Notes under the pieces: model-generated
What the model was told of the DNA's origin: nothing
The model's input: the letters and a program-made list of their open reading frames with translations, nothing else
Database searches by the model: none
In this document: positions 51,616 through 60,750 of the stretch, one piece after another
Layout of the letters: every line of letters starts with the position of its first letter
How positions within the stretch are numbered: position 1 is the stretch's first letter
DNA from: Actinomycetes bacterium
GTDB taxonomy: Bacteria; Actinomycetota; Acidimicrobiia; Acidimicrobiales; RAAP-2
Length of the DNA: 64,000 nt
Assembly (NCBI GenBank): GCA_021848365.1
Contig: JAJZUS010000002.1
Span: forward strand, 460,229-524,228
Direction: 5' to 3'
Translations under genes and position numbers: made by a program

Positions 51616-52542
51616 GTGCGCTACTTCGTCACCGGGGCCACCGGCTGGATCGGCGCGGCCACGACGGCCGAACTGGTCGACGCCGGCCACGAGGTCCGGG
51701 GCCTCGTCCGCAGCGACGAGGCGGCCCGGCGCCTGGAGGCGTTGGGAGGGATCCCGTGGCGGGGCGACCTCGCCGATCCGGAGGGCCTCGCGCGGGCGGC
51801 CGACGAGAGCGACGGGGTGGTCCATCTCGCCTTCGCCCACGACGTGGCCTGGCGCGGCGACTTCGTGAGCGCCGCCACGACCGATCGGCGGGCCGTGGAG
51901 GCGATGGGGACGGCCCTCGCCGGGAGTGGTCGGCCCCTCATCCTGGCGAGCGGCGTCGCGGGCCTGGACCACGGTCGACCCGCCACCGAGAGCGATGGGC
52001 TCGTCCCCAGCGCCGCGACGCGAGCGCTCCCGGTCGGGCGACGCGCGGCGACCGCGCTCTACGTCCTCTCGTTGCGAGGGGTCGACGTGCGCTCCTGCGT
52101 CCTGCGCTTCCCCCCGACGGTGCACGGCGCGGGCGACCACGGCTTCGTCGCGTGGATCGCGAGCGTCGCCCACCGCGCGGGCGCGTCCGCCTACGTCGGC
52201 GACGGGGCGAACGCCTGGTCCGCGGTCCACGTCGCCGACGCCGCCCGACTCGTCCGCCGGGCCCTCGAGGACGCCCCGGCGGGATCGGTCCTCCACGCGG
52301 TCGCGGAGGAGGGCGTCCCCTTCCGCGAGATCGCCGCGGCGATCGGTCGGTCGCTCGGTGTGCCGACCCGGTCGATCAGCCCGGAGGAGGCGCGGGCCCA
52401 GTTCGACCACCTCGGACCCTTCGTCGCCATGGACGTCCGCGCCCGCGCCGCCGTCACCTCCGAGCTCCTCGGCTGGGCGCCCCGGGAGAGCACCCTCATC
52501 GAGGACGTCGACGCCGGGCACTACCGGCCGACGTCCCCCTAG
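51616..52542 (+). CDS. NAD-dependent epimerase/dehydratase (extended SDR)
   Basis: A 308-residue SDR with the extended-type N-terminal motif VTGATGWIGAATTAELV (residues 5-21), then DVRSCVLRFPPTVHGAG and a C-terminal substrate domain. The usual Tyr-x3-Lys is not obvious (TALYVLSLRG at about 153 lacks the Lys), so it could be an NAD(P)-binding regulator or an atypical reductase. GAGGGGA precedes the GTG. It is transcribed from a consensus promoter under two TetR operator copies, opposite its likely repressor. The substrate is unknown. Confidence 0.85.
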   Translation: MRYFVTGATGWIGAATTAELVDAGHEVRGLVRSDEAARRLEALGGIPWRGDLADPEGLARAADESDGVVHLAFAHDVAWRGDFVSAATTDRRAVEAMGTALAGSGRPLILASGVAGLDHGRPATESDGLVPSAATRALPVGRRAATALYVLSLRGVDVRSCVLRFPPTVHGAGDHGFVAWIASVAHRAGASAYVGDGANAWSAVHVADAARLVRRALEDAPAGSVLHAVAEEGVPFREIAAAIGRSLGVPTRSISPEEARAQFDHLGPFVAMDVRARAAVTSELLGWAPRESTLIEDVDAGHYRPTSP

Positions 52543-52565
52543 CCGTCGCCGTCGCGACCGGGTAT

Positions 52566-52582
52566 AGTTTGTGACACAAACT
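52566..52582. promoter_or_regulatory. Perfect 17-bp palindrome upstream of the membrane protein/HTH pair
   Basis: AGTTTGTG-A-CACAAACT overlaps a TATAGT -10 box (52563-52568). It is the likely binding site of the HTH protein at 53250, which would regulate its own operon. Confidence 0.7.
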
Positions 52583-52597
52583 TAGAAGGGGGTGGCC

Positions 52598-53245
52598 GTG
52601 ACGACGAGCTCCGACCCCATCCGTTCCTCGATGAGCGAGTTCGATCCACGCGACGCGGCGCGGGCGCTCGCCGAGGCCGATCAGCGCACCCGTCGCCTCA
52701 ACCCCGATCCTCCGGTGCTCTGGTGGACCCGCACGGTCGTCTTCGGCGTCGCCTACGGCGGGCTCTGGCTCTCGGTGCGCGACCAGTCGCCGTACGTCGG
52801 GCCCACGGGGACCGGCCTCGCGATCGCCTTCGGGGCGTTGCTCGTACTCATCCTCGTCACCGCCGCCGTCGTGCAGCGCGCCCTCGTCGGAGTGACCCCG
52901 GCGACGCACGCGCGTCGGTGGGAGGCGGCGGCCTACGCGATCGTCCTCGCGTCGTCCTTCGTGTTCGAAGGGGCCCTGCACGCCATCGGGGCCGGGGCCC
53001 CCACCGTCTACGGCGTGTTCGCGGCCTCCGGCCCGCTCGTCGCCGTCGGGGCGATGTTCGCCGGCTACGGCGCGGGGCGTCGCCAGCCCGCGATGGTCGT
53101 GCCCGCCTGCGTCCTCGTCGTGGTGGCGACCGCCGCGGTCTTCACGGGACCCCGGACGGTGTGGCTCGTCGACGGCCTCGGGGGGACCCTCCTCGGCCTC
53201 GTCGTCACCACGCGACGGGCGATCGCGTCGCGACGGGCTCGCTGA
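52598..53245 (+). CDS. Multi-span membrane protein paired with an HTH regulator
   Basis: A 215-residue protein with about six hydrophobic segments (for example VVFGVAYGGLWLSV, LAIAFGALLVLILVTAAVVQ, ACVLVVVATAAVFTG) after a charged N-terminus of about 45 residues (SEFDPRDAARALAEADQRTR). No transporter motif is recognised. The GTG at 52598 is preferred because AAGGGGG lies 5-7 nt before it; another GTG is two codons upstream. The HTH gene starts 4 bp after it. Membrane protein plus small winged-helix regulator pairs are known in actinobacteria, but their role is unclear. Confidence 0.65.
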   Translation: MTTSSDPIRSSMSEFDPRDAARALAEADQRTRRLNPDPPVLWWTRTVVFGVAYGGLWLSVRDQSPYVGPTGTGLAIAFGALLVLILVTAAVVQRALVGVTPATHARRWEAAAYAIVLASSFVFEGALHAIGAGAPTVYGVFAASGPLVAVGAMFAGYGAGRRQPAMVVPACVLVVVATAAVFTGPRTVWLVDGLGGTLLGLVVTTRRAIASRRAR

Positions 53246-53249
53246 CGAC

Positions 53250-53561
53250 GTGCCCGTCGACGAGCTGGACCCCCTCATCCACGCGGTGGCCCGCCTGCGG
53301 ATCATGGTCGTCCTGAGCGCCCTCACCCCCGGCGACGAGATCAGCTTCCCCCGCCTCGGTGAGGTCACCGACCTCACCGCCGGGAACCTGCTCACCCACC
53401 TGCGCCGCCTCGCCGAGGCGGGCTACGTGACTGTCGAGAAGAGTGGCCAGGGGTCGATGTCGCGAACCCTGGTCGCGGCGACCGACGAGGGACGCCGGGC
53501 GCTCGAGCACTACCGCGCGACGCTCGGCCGACTCCTCGCCACCCCGGAGCCCTCACCCTGA
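53250..53561 (+). CDS. Small winged-helix transcriptional regulator
   Basis: A 103-residue MarR/PadR-like protein with the winged HTH pattern RLRIMVVLSALTPGDEISFPRLGEV at the N-terminus (in part), LTAGNLLTHLRRLAEAGYVTVEK (recognition helix about residues 43-65) and RTLVAATDEGRRALEHYRATL. This is the wHTH_34-type of stand-alone regulators. It sits directly after the membrane protein gene and likely binds the palindrome at 52566-52582. The effector is unknown. Confidence 0.85.
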   Translation: MPVDELDPLIHAVARLRIMVVLSALTPGDEISFPRLGEVTDLTAGNLLTHLRRLAEAGYVTVEKSGQGSMSRTLVAATDEGRRALEHYRATLGRLLATPEPSP

Positions 53562-53619
53562 ACCGGCGGGCGATCCTCGCCTCGGAGACGACACCCAGGG
53601 TCGAGACCGCGCCGGGGCG

Positions 53620-54711
53620 TCACCGACCACCCGGCTCCGTTCCGAGCCGCGGCGCGGCTCCGGGCCCGCGACGCAACGACGCGCGCCCCAGCACCTCGGT
53701 CGCCGCGGGGAGCCGCGTCCGCGACGCGTCGACCAGGACGGGGGCGTCGGGACCCGAGGCGATCGGCCCCACCATCGCGTCCGCCGAGCCAGCGAGGGCG
53801 TGGCGGACGGCGGCGACGAGGGCCGACGGACGATCGACCTGCAGGTAGTGGTTCGCCCCGGGAACGAGGTAGAGGCGATTGCGCCCCGGCTTCTCCGCCA
53901 GGAACTCGTTCCACACGGCGGCGGCCACGCGCGGTGGCGACACCGTATCGAGCAGGCCCCAGATCAGCGTCGTCGCGACCTCGCGGGTGGCCAGGCGCTC
54001 GAGCCAGTCACGCTCGTGTTCGGCCCGCTCGACGAGGTACTGGATCGTCTCGTGCAGGACGCCGACGCCGTCGTCGTGGGCGAAGGCGACCGCGAGCGCC
54101 GCGACGTCGGGGTGGTCGGCCGGTCGGGGCGGCGAGAAGGTCGTCGTGCCCATCCCGGCGGCGAGCAGCTCGGGCGTGACGACGTCCAGCACCTCGGGGG
54201 CCGTCGCCGGGTCGAGGACGAGTCGCTGGAAGTCGGTGAGCTGGGAGAGGGGGAGGAAGATGTTGCCGTTCGTGAGAACCAGGTGTTCCACCACGAGCGA
54301 CGCGTCGCCGGACGGGGCCGGGTCCCCGAGCACGAGGGCCAACGCCACGCTCGACCCCCGATCGTGGGCGACGAGGGTCACGCGCGAGGCGCCGAGCACC
54401 TCGCGCGCGTAGTAGTCGAGGAGCTCGGCGTCCCGGGCCAGGCTGTAGCCCCAGCCCCGGGGCTTGTCCGAGAATCCGTAGCCGGGGAAGTCGAGGAGGC
54501 CGACGCGGACGTCGTCGCCGAGGAGATCGGCGACCTCGAACCAGTCGATGCTCGAGGTGGGGAACCCGTGGACCAGGAGGAGGACCGGTCCGTCCGCGGG
54601 GCCCGACTCAACGTGGAAGACGTTCGTCTCGGGGGCGCTCCCGTCGCGGGGCGCCCACCGGAAGGTGGAACCCCGGCGGCGCCAGGCCTCGGCTCGCTCG
54701 GACACGGTCAT
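53620..54711 (-). CDS. Alpha/beta hydrolase, epoxide hydrolase/haloalkane dehalogenase-like (Asp nucleophile)
   Basis: A 363-residue alpha/beta hydrolase. HGFPTSSIDWFEVADLL holds the oxyanion region, and the nucleophile is Asp in LVAHDRGSSVALAL (about residue 123), as in epoxide hydrolases rather than Ser esterases; the His is in GANHYLQVDRP near the end. Trp after the nucleophile is replaced by Arg, so dehalogenase activity is unlikely. An extra C-terminal stretch of about 60 residues after the His is unusual. The ATG at 54711 follows AGGGGGAG. The family is also called MEST-like. The substrate is unknown. Confidence 0.78.
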   Translation of the reverse strand: MTVSERAEAWRRRGSTFRWAPRDGSAPETNVFHVESGPADGPVLLLVHGFPTSSIDWFEVADLLGDDVRVGLLDFPGYGFSDKPRGWGYSLARDAELLDYYAREVLGASRVTLVAHDRGSSVALALVLGDPAPSGDASLVVEHLVLTNGNIFLPLSQLTDFQRLVLDPATAPEVLDVVTPELLAAGMGTTTFSPPRPADHPDVAALAVAFAHDDGVGVLHETIQYLVERAEHERDWLERLATREVATTLIWGLLDTVSPPRVAAAVWNEFLAEKPGRNRLYLVPGANHYLQVDRPSALVAAVRHALAGSADAMVGPIASGPDAPVLVDASRTRLPAATEVLGRASLRRGPGAAPRLGTEPGGR

Positions 54712-54879
54712 CACGCTCCCCCTCACCGACCCGCCGCCGCGGGACGCTGGGCTCAGGGTACGCGGTGCCCGAGCCGGTCGCGGGCCGGACGGGGGTCGCC
54801 GCACCGCTCGCGCGGGAGCCCGGTCCGCGAATCGGCCGCGCGACGACGCCGACCGACTCCTCCGCGGGAGGAGCCTCGG

Positions 54880-54885
54880 TAGGCT
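54880..54885 (+). promoter_or_regulatory. -10 box TAGGCT, leaderless secreted protein gene
   Basis: TAGGCT, then GCGGGTC (7 nt), then the GTG at 54893. Confidence 0.55.
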
Positions 54886-54892
54886 GCGGGTC

Positions 54893-55444
54893 GTGCGAAG
54901 AAGGACGGCGCCACGACTCTCGTCTGGGATGTCCGCGATGGCCCTTGCGCTGACCCTCGTCGCGCTCCCCTCGCCCAGTGGTGCGTCGGAGCGACACTCC
55001 ATCGTGGACGTCGCGTCCGCCTTCGCTCCCGCGACGCTCGCGACGAGCCATCCCGCGGTGACGTACGACGGAGCAGCGGTTCCGCGGGGGAGTCGAGTCC
55101 AGTTCGTGCAGTCTCGGTCGGCCGGCGGCGGCGACGCGGGCGACGTGCTGGTCGAGACCCTGCGGGTGTGGGGCCTGAGGTCGCGCGCGAGGTTCTACGC
55201 GTACGCGTACTCGCACCGCTGCGGGTCGACGCCGTCGACGGCCGGCGTCCGCGTGCAGGACCAGCCCGCACCGTCGCACTTCCCCCAGAACGAGATCTGG
55301 CTCGGGTTCCGAACGAACGCGCGCGGCGATGCCACGTCGTCCGCCCGTCAGTACTGGCTCACGGCGGGCCGTGCCGAGTCCGTCGTCATCGACGCGAACC
55401 CGAACGGCGACCCCGTGGCGTGCCTGACCGTCGCCCTCCGCTGA
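54893..55444 (+). CDS. Secreted protein of unknown function (183 aa)
   Basis: A 183-residue exported protein. Twelve basic or polar residues (VRRRTAPRLSSG) are followed by a hydrophobic core (MSAMALALTLVALPSPSGAS, in part) and a likely cleavage site near GAS-ERH. The mature part is beta-rich with two Cys far apart (SHRCGSTPS and PVACLTVALR) and no recognised domain. It is one of several small secreted proteins in this window. The gap upstream to the hydrolase gene has no other feature beyond the promoter box. Confidence 0.6.
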   Translation: MRRRTAPRLSSGMSAMALALTLVALPSPSGASERHSIVDVASAFAPATLATSHPAVTYDGAAVPRGSRVQFVQSRSAGGGDAGDVLVETLRVWGLRSRARFYAYAYSHRCGSTPSTAGVRVQDQPAPSHFPQNEIWLGFRTNARGDATSSARQYWLTAGRAESVVIDANPNGDPVACLTVALR

Positions 55445-55619
55445 GGGGCTCCCGCCCCGGATCAGCGGGTGACCGCATCGGGCCACCGAGTGGGCGCGGA
55501 CGGCCGGATGGGGTGCCGACGACACCGCCCGCGGCCGACCGCGGCCTCGCCATCGCGTGTGCGTCGCGTGAGGCTCGGATGAGCGGCCATCCGCCTCGAG
55601 GAGCTCGCGGCGTGGCGGA

Positions 55620-56069
55620 TCACTCGGTGGCGGAGAGCCGCCGCTCCACCACCCGACATCGTTCCGCGACGACGGGTGTCTCATCGTCGACGTGACGGGC
55701 CACACCTCCGAGCGACGCTGCCATCTCCTCGCTCCGCCAGAATCCGTCGTGGCCCCGGCGCCCATCCGCGACCGTCACGTGCCCTTCGCCCTCATCCACC
55801 CCGCACCGGACGTCCACCTCGGCCCGTGCAACGACGCGCACCTCCATCGTCTCGATCACGCCGACCAGTCGATCGTGGGAGTCAACCACGACAACTCACC
55901 GCGACGCGGCAGTGGCTCCCGGCCATCCGCGTACTCCGGGGCCAGTGACGTGGTCGTCGTCGTGCGAGCATTGAGGAGGGCGTCCACCCGGTGATCCCGC
56001 AGTGGCCCGGCGACGCGAACTCCGATCGCGGCAATGGGAGGAATCGTCGGTGGAACGAGATTCGACCAT
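55620..56069 (-). pseudogene. Decayed second copy of the ASCH-domain gene
   Basis: The minus strand carries three frames that together match the intact ASCH gene at 56602-57090: MVESRSTDDSSHCRDR after the ATG at 56069; VAGPLRDHRVDALLNARTTT with SLAPEYADGREPLPRRGEL; then VVVDSHDRLVGVIET, DEGEGHVTVADGRRGHDGF and WRSEEMAASLGGVARHVDD. The intact gene reads PGPLRDRLVRAILEGRKTTT, SLAQEYEMGRETLPYRG, VVVDSDNQPVCVIET and DEGEGHATMSQWRTGHENF at the same places. Frame changes fall near 56020 and 55890. Both copies keep the same gene order after a GNAT tail, so this is a tandem duplicate that has decayed. Its G+C is higher than that of the intact copy. Confidence 0.8.
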
Positions 56070-56133
56070 TCGCGGATCCGACGACGGGCCGGGGCGACGC
56101 CCGCGGGCGCGCACGATGGATCCCGACGACGCG

Positions 56134-56169
56134 TCAGCCGTCCACGAACAAGCGATAGACGTTCGTGTC
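56134..56169 (-). pseudogene. Relic of the GNAT 3' end (duplicate of the 57136 gene tail)
   Basis: The minus strand reads DTNVYRLFVDG followed by TGA, almost identical to the last residues (DTNVYRLVVEG, stop) of the GNAT gene at 57136-57570. It lies 64 bp before the ASCH pseudogene start, as the GNAT stop lies 45 bp before the intact ASCH start. The rest of this GNAT copy is missing, replaced by hicB. Confidence 0.75.
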
Positions 56170-56195
56170 GCAAATGCTGACAGTCATGCCCCTGG

Positions 56196-56411
56196 CTACG
56201 AGGCAACTCGTACGACTGCCACTTGCGCAGTTGGGTGCGGGACAGTCTCGCCGTTCTCGCGCATCACTTCCAGGTGCATTTCGATGGCCTCAGCGATGTT
56301 CGCCGTGACCTCCTCGAGAGTCTTGCCCGTAGAGACGCATCCATCAAGATCGGGAACCCATGCCCCGTAGTTGTTCGGCGAGCGCTCAATTACGACCGCA
56401 TACTCGATCAT
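56196..56411 (-). CDS. hicB: HicB-family antitoxin
   Basis: A 71-residue short HicB antitoxin. Its fold keeps YAVVIERSPNNYGAWVPDLDG (in part) then CVSTGKTLEEVTANIAEAI, the partial RNase H-like domain that binds HicA. It lacks the C-terminal DNA-binding domain that longer HicB proteins have, so another protein may supply autoregulation. The ATG overlaps the hicA stop by 4 bp. The local G+C is lower than in the flanking genes, consistent with transfer. Confidence 0.9.
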   Translation of the reverse strand: MIEYAVVIERSPNNYGAWVPDLDGCVSTGKTLEEVTANIAEAIEMHLEVMRENGETVPHPTAQVAVVRVAS

Positions 56412-56605
56412 CGCAATCCCCTCTGCAATCCCGCCTGCCTCATGATGCTAGCGAGAAGCTCTCGGTGCAGATCATCTCCCATGGAGCCGGGCACCGTCAC
56501 CGTGCCCGGCTTCGACGGATGGTGAAAATGCCGATGACTCCCCCGGTGTCGGACCTGTACCCAACCGTCGCGCTCAAGCTCTCTGATGACTTCACGAACC
56601 TTCAC
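56408..56605 (-). CDS. hicA: HicA-family mRNA interferase toxin
   Basis: A 65-residue HicA toxin with the double-stranded RNA-binding-like fold: VKVREVIRELERDGWVQVR, then GSHRHFHHPSKPGTVTVPG with the catalytic His of the G-S-H-R motif, then DDLHRELLASIMRQAGLQ. The GTG at 56605 overlaps the ASCH stop by 4 bp; a TTG three codons earlier is possible. In this system HicA cleaves mRNAs when HicB is lost. ASCH, hicA and hicB read as one overlapping run. Confidence 0.9.
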   Translation of the reverse strand: MKVREVIRELERDGWVQVRHRGSHRHFHHPSKPGTVTVPGSMGDDLHRELLASIMRQAGLQRGLR

Positions 56606-57090
56606 CCACCACAAAGGTCGGACGACCTGGAGAATCCCATCGCAGATGAGCGCAACCTCTCCACTAACCGAAAACGCTCCACGACAACGGGGGTCGCGTC
56701 GTCAAGGTCGACAGCCGTGCCTCCGAGAGAATCGGTCATCTCCTTGCTTCGCCAGAAGTTCTCGTGGCCCGTCCGCCACTGCGACATCGTCGCGTGGCCC
56801 TCGCCTTCATCCTCCACGTGTGCGAAGTCAACTCCTCCCAGTGGAACGATTTTCACGTCCTCCGTCTCGATCACGCACACTGGTTGATTGTCAGAGTCGA
56901 CCACCACGGAACGTTGGCCCCGGTATGGCAGGGTTTCACGCCCCATTTCGTACTCCTGGGCTAGCGACGTGGTCGTCGTCTTACGACCTTCGAGGATGGC
57001 ACGCACCAATCGATCGCGAAGGGGACCTGGAAAAGCGAACTCTGACCGAGGCAATTCGGCATAGTTGTCGATGGACGGGACTTCGTTCAC
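56602..57090 (-). CDS. ASCH-domain protein, intact copy
   Basis: A 162-residue ASCH-domain protein, a beta-barrel related to PUA domains that binds RNA or other nucleotides. The diagnostic part is LRDRLVRAILEGRKTTTTSL (about residues 24-43) with YRGQRSVVVDSDNQPVCVIE (about 56-75) and GHENFWRSKEM (about 107-117). It ends in overlap with hicA. Codons and G+C differ from the surrounding chromosome, pointing to acquisition together with hicAB. The cellular target is unknown. A decayed second copy lies downstream. Confidence 0.88.
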   Translation of the reverse strand: MNEVPSIDNYAELPRSEFAFPGPLRDRLVRAILEGRKTTTTSLAQEYEMGRETLPYRGQRSVVVDSDNQPVCVIETEDVKIVPLGGVDFAHVEDEGEGHATMSQWRTGHENFWRSKEMTDSLGGTAVDLDDATPVVVERFRLVERLRSSAMGFSRSSDLCGG

Positions 57091-57135
57091 GGCGGAATCA
57101 TAAGTCGGAGGCGGACGCCCGGATCTGCCCGCGCG

Positions 57136-57570
57136 TCAACCTTCTACGACAAGACGGTAGACATTCGTGTCACGCCGCTCGAAGCCGAGACGCTGGTAGA
57201 GGGCGTTCGCTGCCTCTCGCGAGGGACGGCTCGTCAGGTCGACCGAGCGAGCCCCGGCGGCGCTCGCCGCCTCGACGGCGGCCGCCGTCAGACGGGCCCC
57301 GACGCCGACGCCGCGGGCCGACTCGTCGACGACCACGTCCTCGATCCAGGCCCGCCAGCCGGTGGGGATCGGGAACTGGACGAGGGTGAGGGCCCCCACG
57401 AGGCGACCCTCCCGACGGGCGACGAACAGGGTCACGACCGGGGAGGCGAGGAGGCGCGCCAGGGCCGCGTCATCGAGGGGCGGCGCACTCGCGGAGAGCT
57501 GGGGCAGGAGTGCGTTGAGGGCGTCGCGAATCTCGACGGTCGGCTCGCTCACCGCCTCGACGACGATCAC
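57136..57570 (-). CDS. GNAT-family N-acetyltransferase
   Basis: A 144-residue acetyltransferase. Motif A is VVVDESARGVGVGARLTAAAV (in part, about residues 77-96) and the end is LYQRLGFERRDTNVYRLVVEG. The GTG start overlaps the NUDIX gene stop (GTGA), so it is in the hemQ-NUDIX-GNAT run. The last codons are the parent of the relic at 56134-56169. The substrate is unknown. Confidence 0.85.
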   Translation of the reverse strand: MIVVEAVSEPTVEIRDALNALLPQLSASAPPLDDAALARLLASPVVTLFVARREGRLVGALTLVQFPIPTGWRAWIEDVVVDESARGVGVGARLTAAAVEAASAAGARSVDLTSRPSREAANALYQRLGFERRDTNVYRLVVEG

Positions 57571-58253
57571 GGCTCCCGCCAGACCGGTCGGCGCAGGTCG
57601 TCGTAGAAGACGTCGCGCGTCTCGCCCGCGATCGCGGCGAAGATGGGGTCGGCCCACCGCTCCGCGCCGAGGGTGCCCGCGGGCAGCGCCTCGCGGGGGA
57701 ACCAGCCGACGTCGGCGCACTCGAGGGGGTGGGGGGCCAGCTCCCCACCCGTCGCCCGACAGAGGAAGAGCAGGGAGTAGAGGGGGATCCGCGAGACCCC
57801 GAGACGCATGCCGTCGAGCACGCCGATCAGCCGGTCGACCTCGACCTCGATGCCCGTCTCCTCCCGCACCTCCTTCACCACGACCTCGGGAGCGGAGTAC
57901 CCGACGTCGCACCAGCCCGTGGGGTAGAGCCAGACGCCGGAGTCGGCGCGCTGGATGAGCAGGAGCTCGCCCGCCTCGTTGGCGACGGCGGCGCCGACGG
58001 CCACCTTGGGCGTCACGTAGCCCGGCACACCACGGCCCACGTCGGCCAGCCACTCGGTGACGAGGCCGTCGGCGTCGGCGACCCCGTGGACCCCGAGGTC
58101 GGCCGCGGCGCGGATGTCGCTCGCGATCTTCAGGATCTCCTCGTAGCGCTCTCGCTCGAAGCCGCTGTCGGTGAAGCCCATGCCGGTGCGCGCGACGGCC
58201 GAGAGCGACTCGGCCCAGCGCCGCAGCATCTTCTCGGTGGCGAGCGGCTCCAT
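57567..58253 (-). CDS. NUDIX hydrolase, YjhB type with N-terminal extension
   Basis: A 228-residue NUDIX protein of the YjhB-like group (PF12535 N-terminal region plus NUDIX). The helical N-terminal part is about residues 1-80 and the NUDIX box segment is DVGYSAPEVVVKEVREETG, the variant typical of this subfamily, where the first Glu of the usual motif is Tyr. Members act on ADP-ribose-like or CDP-alcohol substrates. It begins directly after the hemQ stop (TAGATG) and ends overlapping the GNAT gene. Confidence 0.88.
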   Translation of the reverse strand: MEPLATEKMLRRWAESLSAVARTGMGFTDSGFERERYEEILKIASDIRAAADLGVHGVADADGLVTEWLADVGRGVPGYVTPKVAVGAAVANEAGELLLIQRADSGVWLYPTGWCDVGYSAPEVVVKEVREETGIEVEVDRLIGVLDGMRLGVSRIPLYSLLFLCRATGGELAPHPLECADVGWFPREALPAGTLGAERWADPIFAAIAGETRDVFYDDLRRPVWREP

Positions 58254-58940
58254 CTAGGCGATCGCGGCGTCGAGGACCTCGCCGACGGAGCCGACGAGGC
58301 CGGTGTAGAAGGCCCCGAACTCCCCGTAGAGGGTCGAGGCCTCGTCGTAGCGCATGGTGTAGACGCACTCCTTTAGGTCGTCGACGTGCACCCCGAAGAG
58401 GGTCACGCCCCACTCCCAGTCGTCGAGGCCGGTGGAGCCCGTGACCAGCTGGAGCACGCGACCGCGGAACTCGCGACCCGAGGCGCCGTGCTGGCGCATG
58501 AGCTGTTCGCGCTCCTCGTAGGGCAGCGCGTACCAGTTGTGCTCCTCGCTGCGGCGCTTCGACATCGGATAGAAGCAGAAGGCCCGCATGCCCTCGGGCG
58601 GTAGGTGCGGGAAGAGCCGGTCCTGACGCATCTTCTCGGGGATCCCCTGCGCGTACTCGCTGACCTCGGTGACCGAGACGTAGCTCTCGGAGACGAGCAG
58701 GCCGGCGGCCTGGATCTGGGACTGGAAGCGACGCAGGTCCCAGAGATCCTCGCCGAGGACCATGAAGGCGAGGTCGGCCTTCGCCCCGACGATCGCGACG
58801 CTCACGACCTGGAGACCCTTCGCGAGGGCCTCGTCGACCGCCGAGCGCACGGCGGCGGCGTCGACGTCGCCGTCGGGGTGGCAGAAGAGGTGGACGACGT
58901 TGAGTCCGCGCGACGGGGTGAGGGGTTCGGGCGAGGCCAT
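58254..58940 (-). CDS. hemQ: Coproheme decarboxylase HemQ (chlorite dismutase family)
   Basis: A 228-residue member of the chlorite dismutase superfamily that decarboxylates coproheme III to heme b in the Gram-positive heme pathway. Tyr124 in CFYPMSKRR and His151 in LMRQHGASGR are 27 residues apart, as are the catalytic Tyr and axial His of known HemQ proteins. The C-terminal ECVYTMRYDEASTLYGEFG is typical of actinobacterial HemQ. The ATG is placed by the leaderless -10 box. No chlorite dismutase Arg is recognised. It heads the NUDIX-GNAT-ASCH run. Confidence 0.94.
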   Translation of the reverse strand: MASPEPLTPSRGLNVVHLFCHPDGDVDAAAVRSAVDEALAKGLQVVSVAIVGAKADLAFMVLGEDLWDLRRFQSQIQAAGLLVSESYVSVTEVSEYAQGIPEKMRQDRLFPHLPPEGMRAFCFYPMSKRRSEEHNWYALPYEEREQLMRQHGASGREFRGRVLQLVTGSTGLDDWEWGVTLFGVHVDDLKECVYTMRYDEASTLYGEFGAFYTGLVGSVGEVLDAAIA

Positions 58941-58946
58941 GCGCCC

Positions 58947-58952
58947 ATGCTA
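58947..58952 (-). promoter_or_regulatory. -10 box TAGCAT, leaderless hemQ
   Basis: TAGCAT on the minus strand, 6 nt (GGGCGC) before the hemQ ATG. Confidence 0.6.
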
Positions 58953-58990
58953 CGGCCCGCTCCGCGGCGACGCGCCGGCCCGGAACGACG

Positions 58991-59020
58991 GAGCGGCGGG
59001 GCCCGCAGGCCCCGCCGCTC
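58991..59020 (-). terminator. groEL terminator hairpin
   Basis: A perfect 13-bp inverted repeat (GAGCGGCGGGGCC, loop of 4 nt) lies 20 bp beyond the groEL stop and before the hemQ promoter. A U-tract is weak, as often in high-G+C actinobacteria. Confidence 0.75.
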
Positions 59021-59040
59021 GGTCCTCGTGGTAGAGGCGA

Positions 59041-60717
<1,677 letters not shown>

Positions 60718-60744
60718 TTAGCACTCGCTCTACAGGAGTGCTAA
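60718..60744 (-). promoter_or_regulatory. CIRCE operator for HrcA, upstream of groEL
   Basis: TTAGCACTC, a 9-bp spacer, GAGTGCTAA: an exact match to the CIRCE consensus. On the minus strand the same block contains a possible promoter, TTAGCA-N18-TAAGAT, so HrcA would cover it. Confidence 0.96.
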
Positions 60745-60750
60745 CGGGGG

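Noticed and set aside
51616..52542. Haem or flavin enzyme reading of the SDR-like gene
   Set aside because: The TGATGWIG motif is clearly an NAD(P) Rossmann motif; no haem or flavin motif was found.
55692..55994. Plus-strand short frames in the ASCH pseudogene region
   Set aside because: They are antisense to recognisable ASCH remnants on the minus strand and have no promoter.
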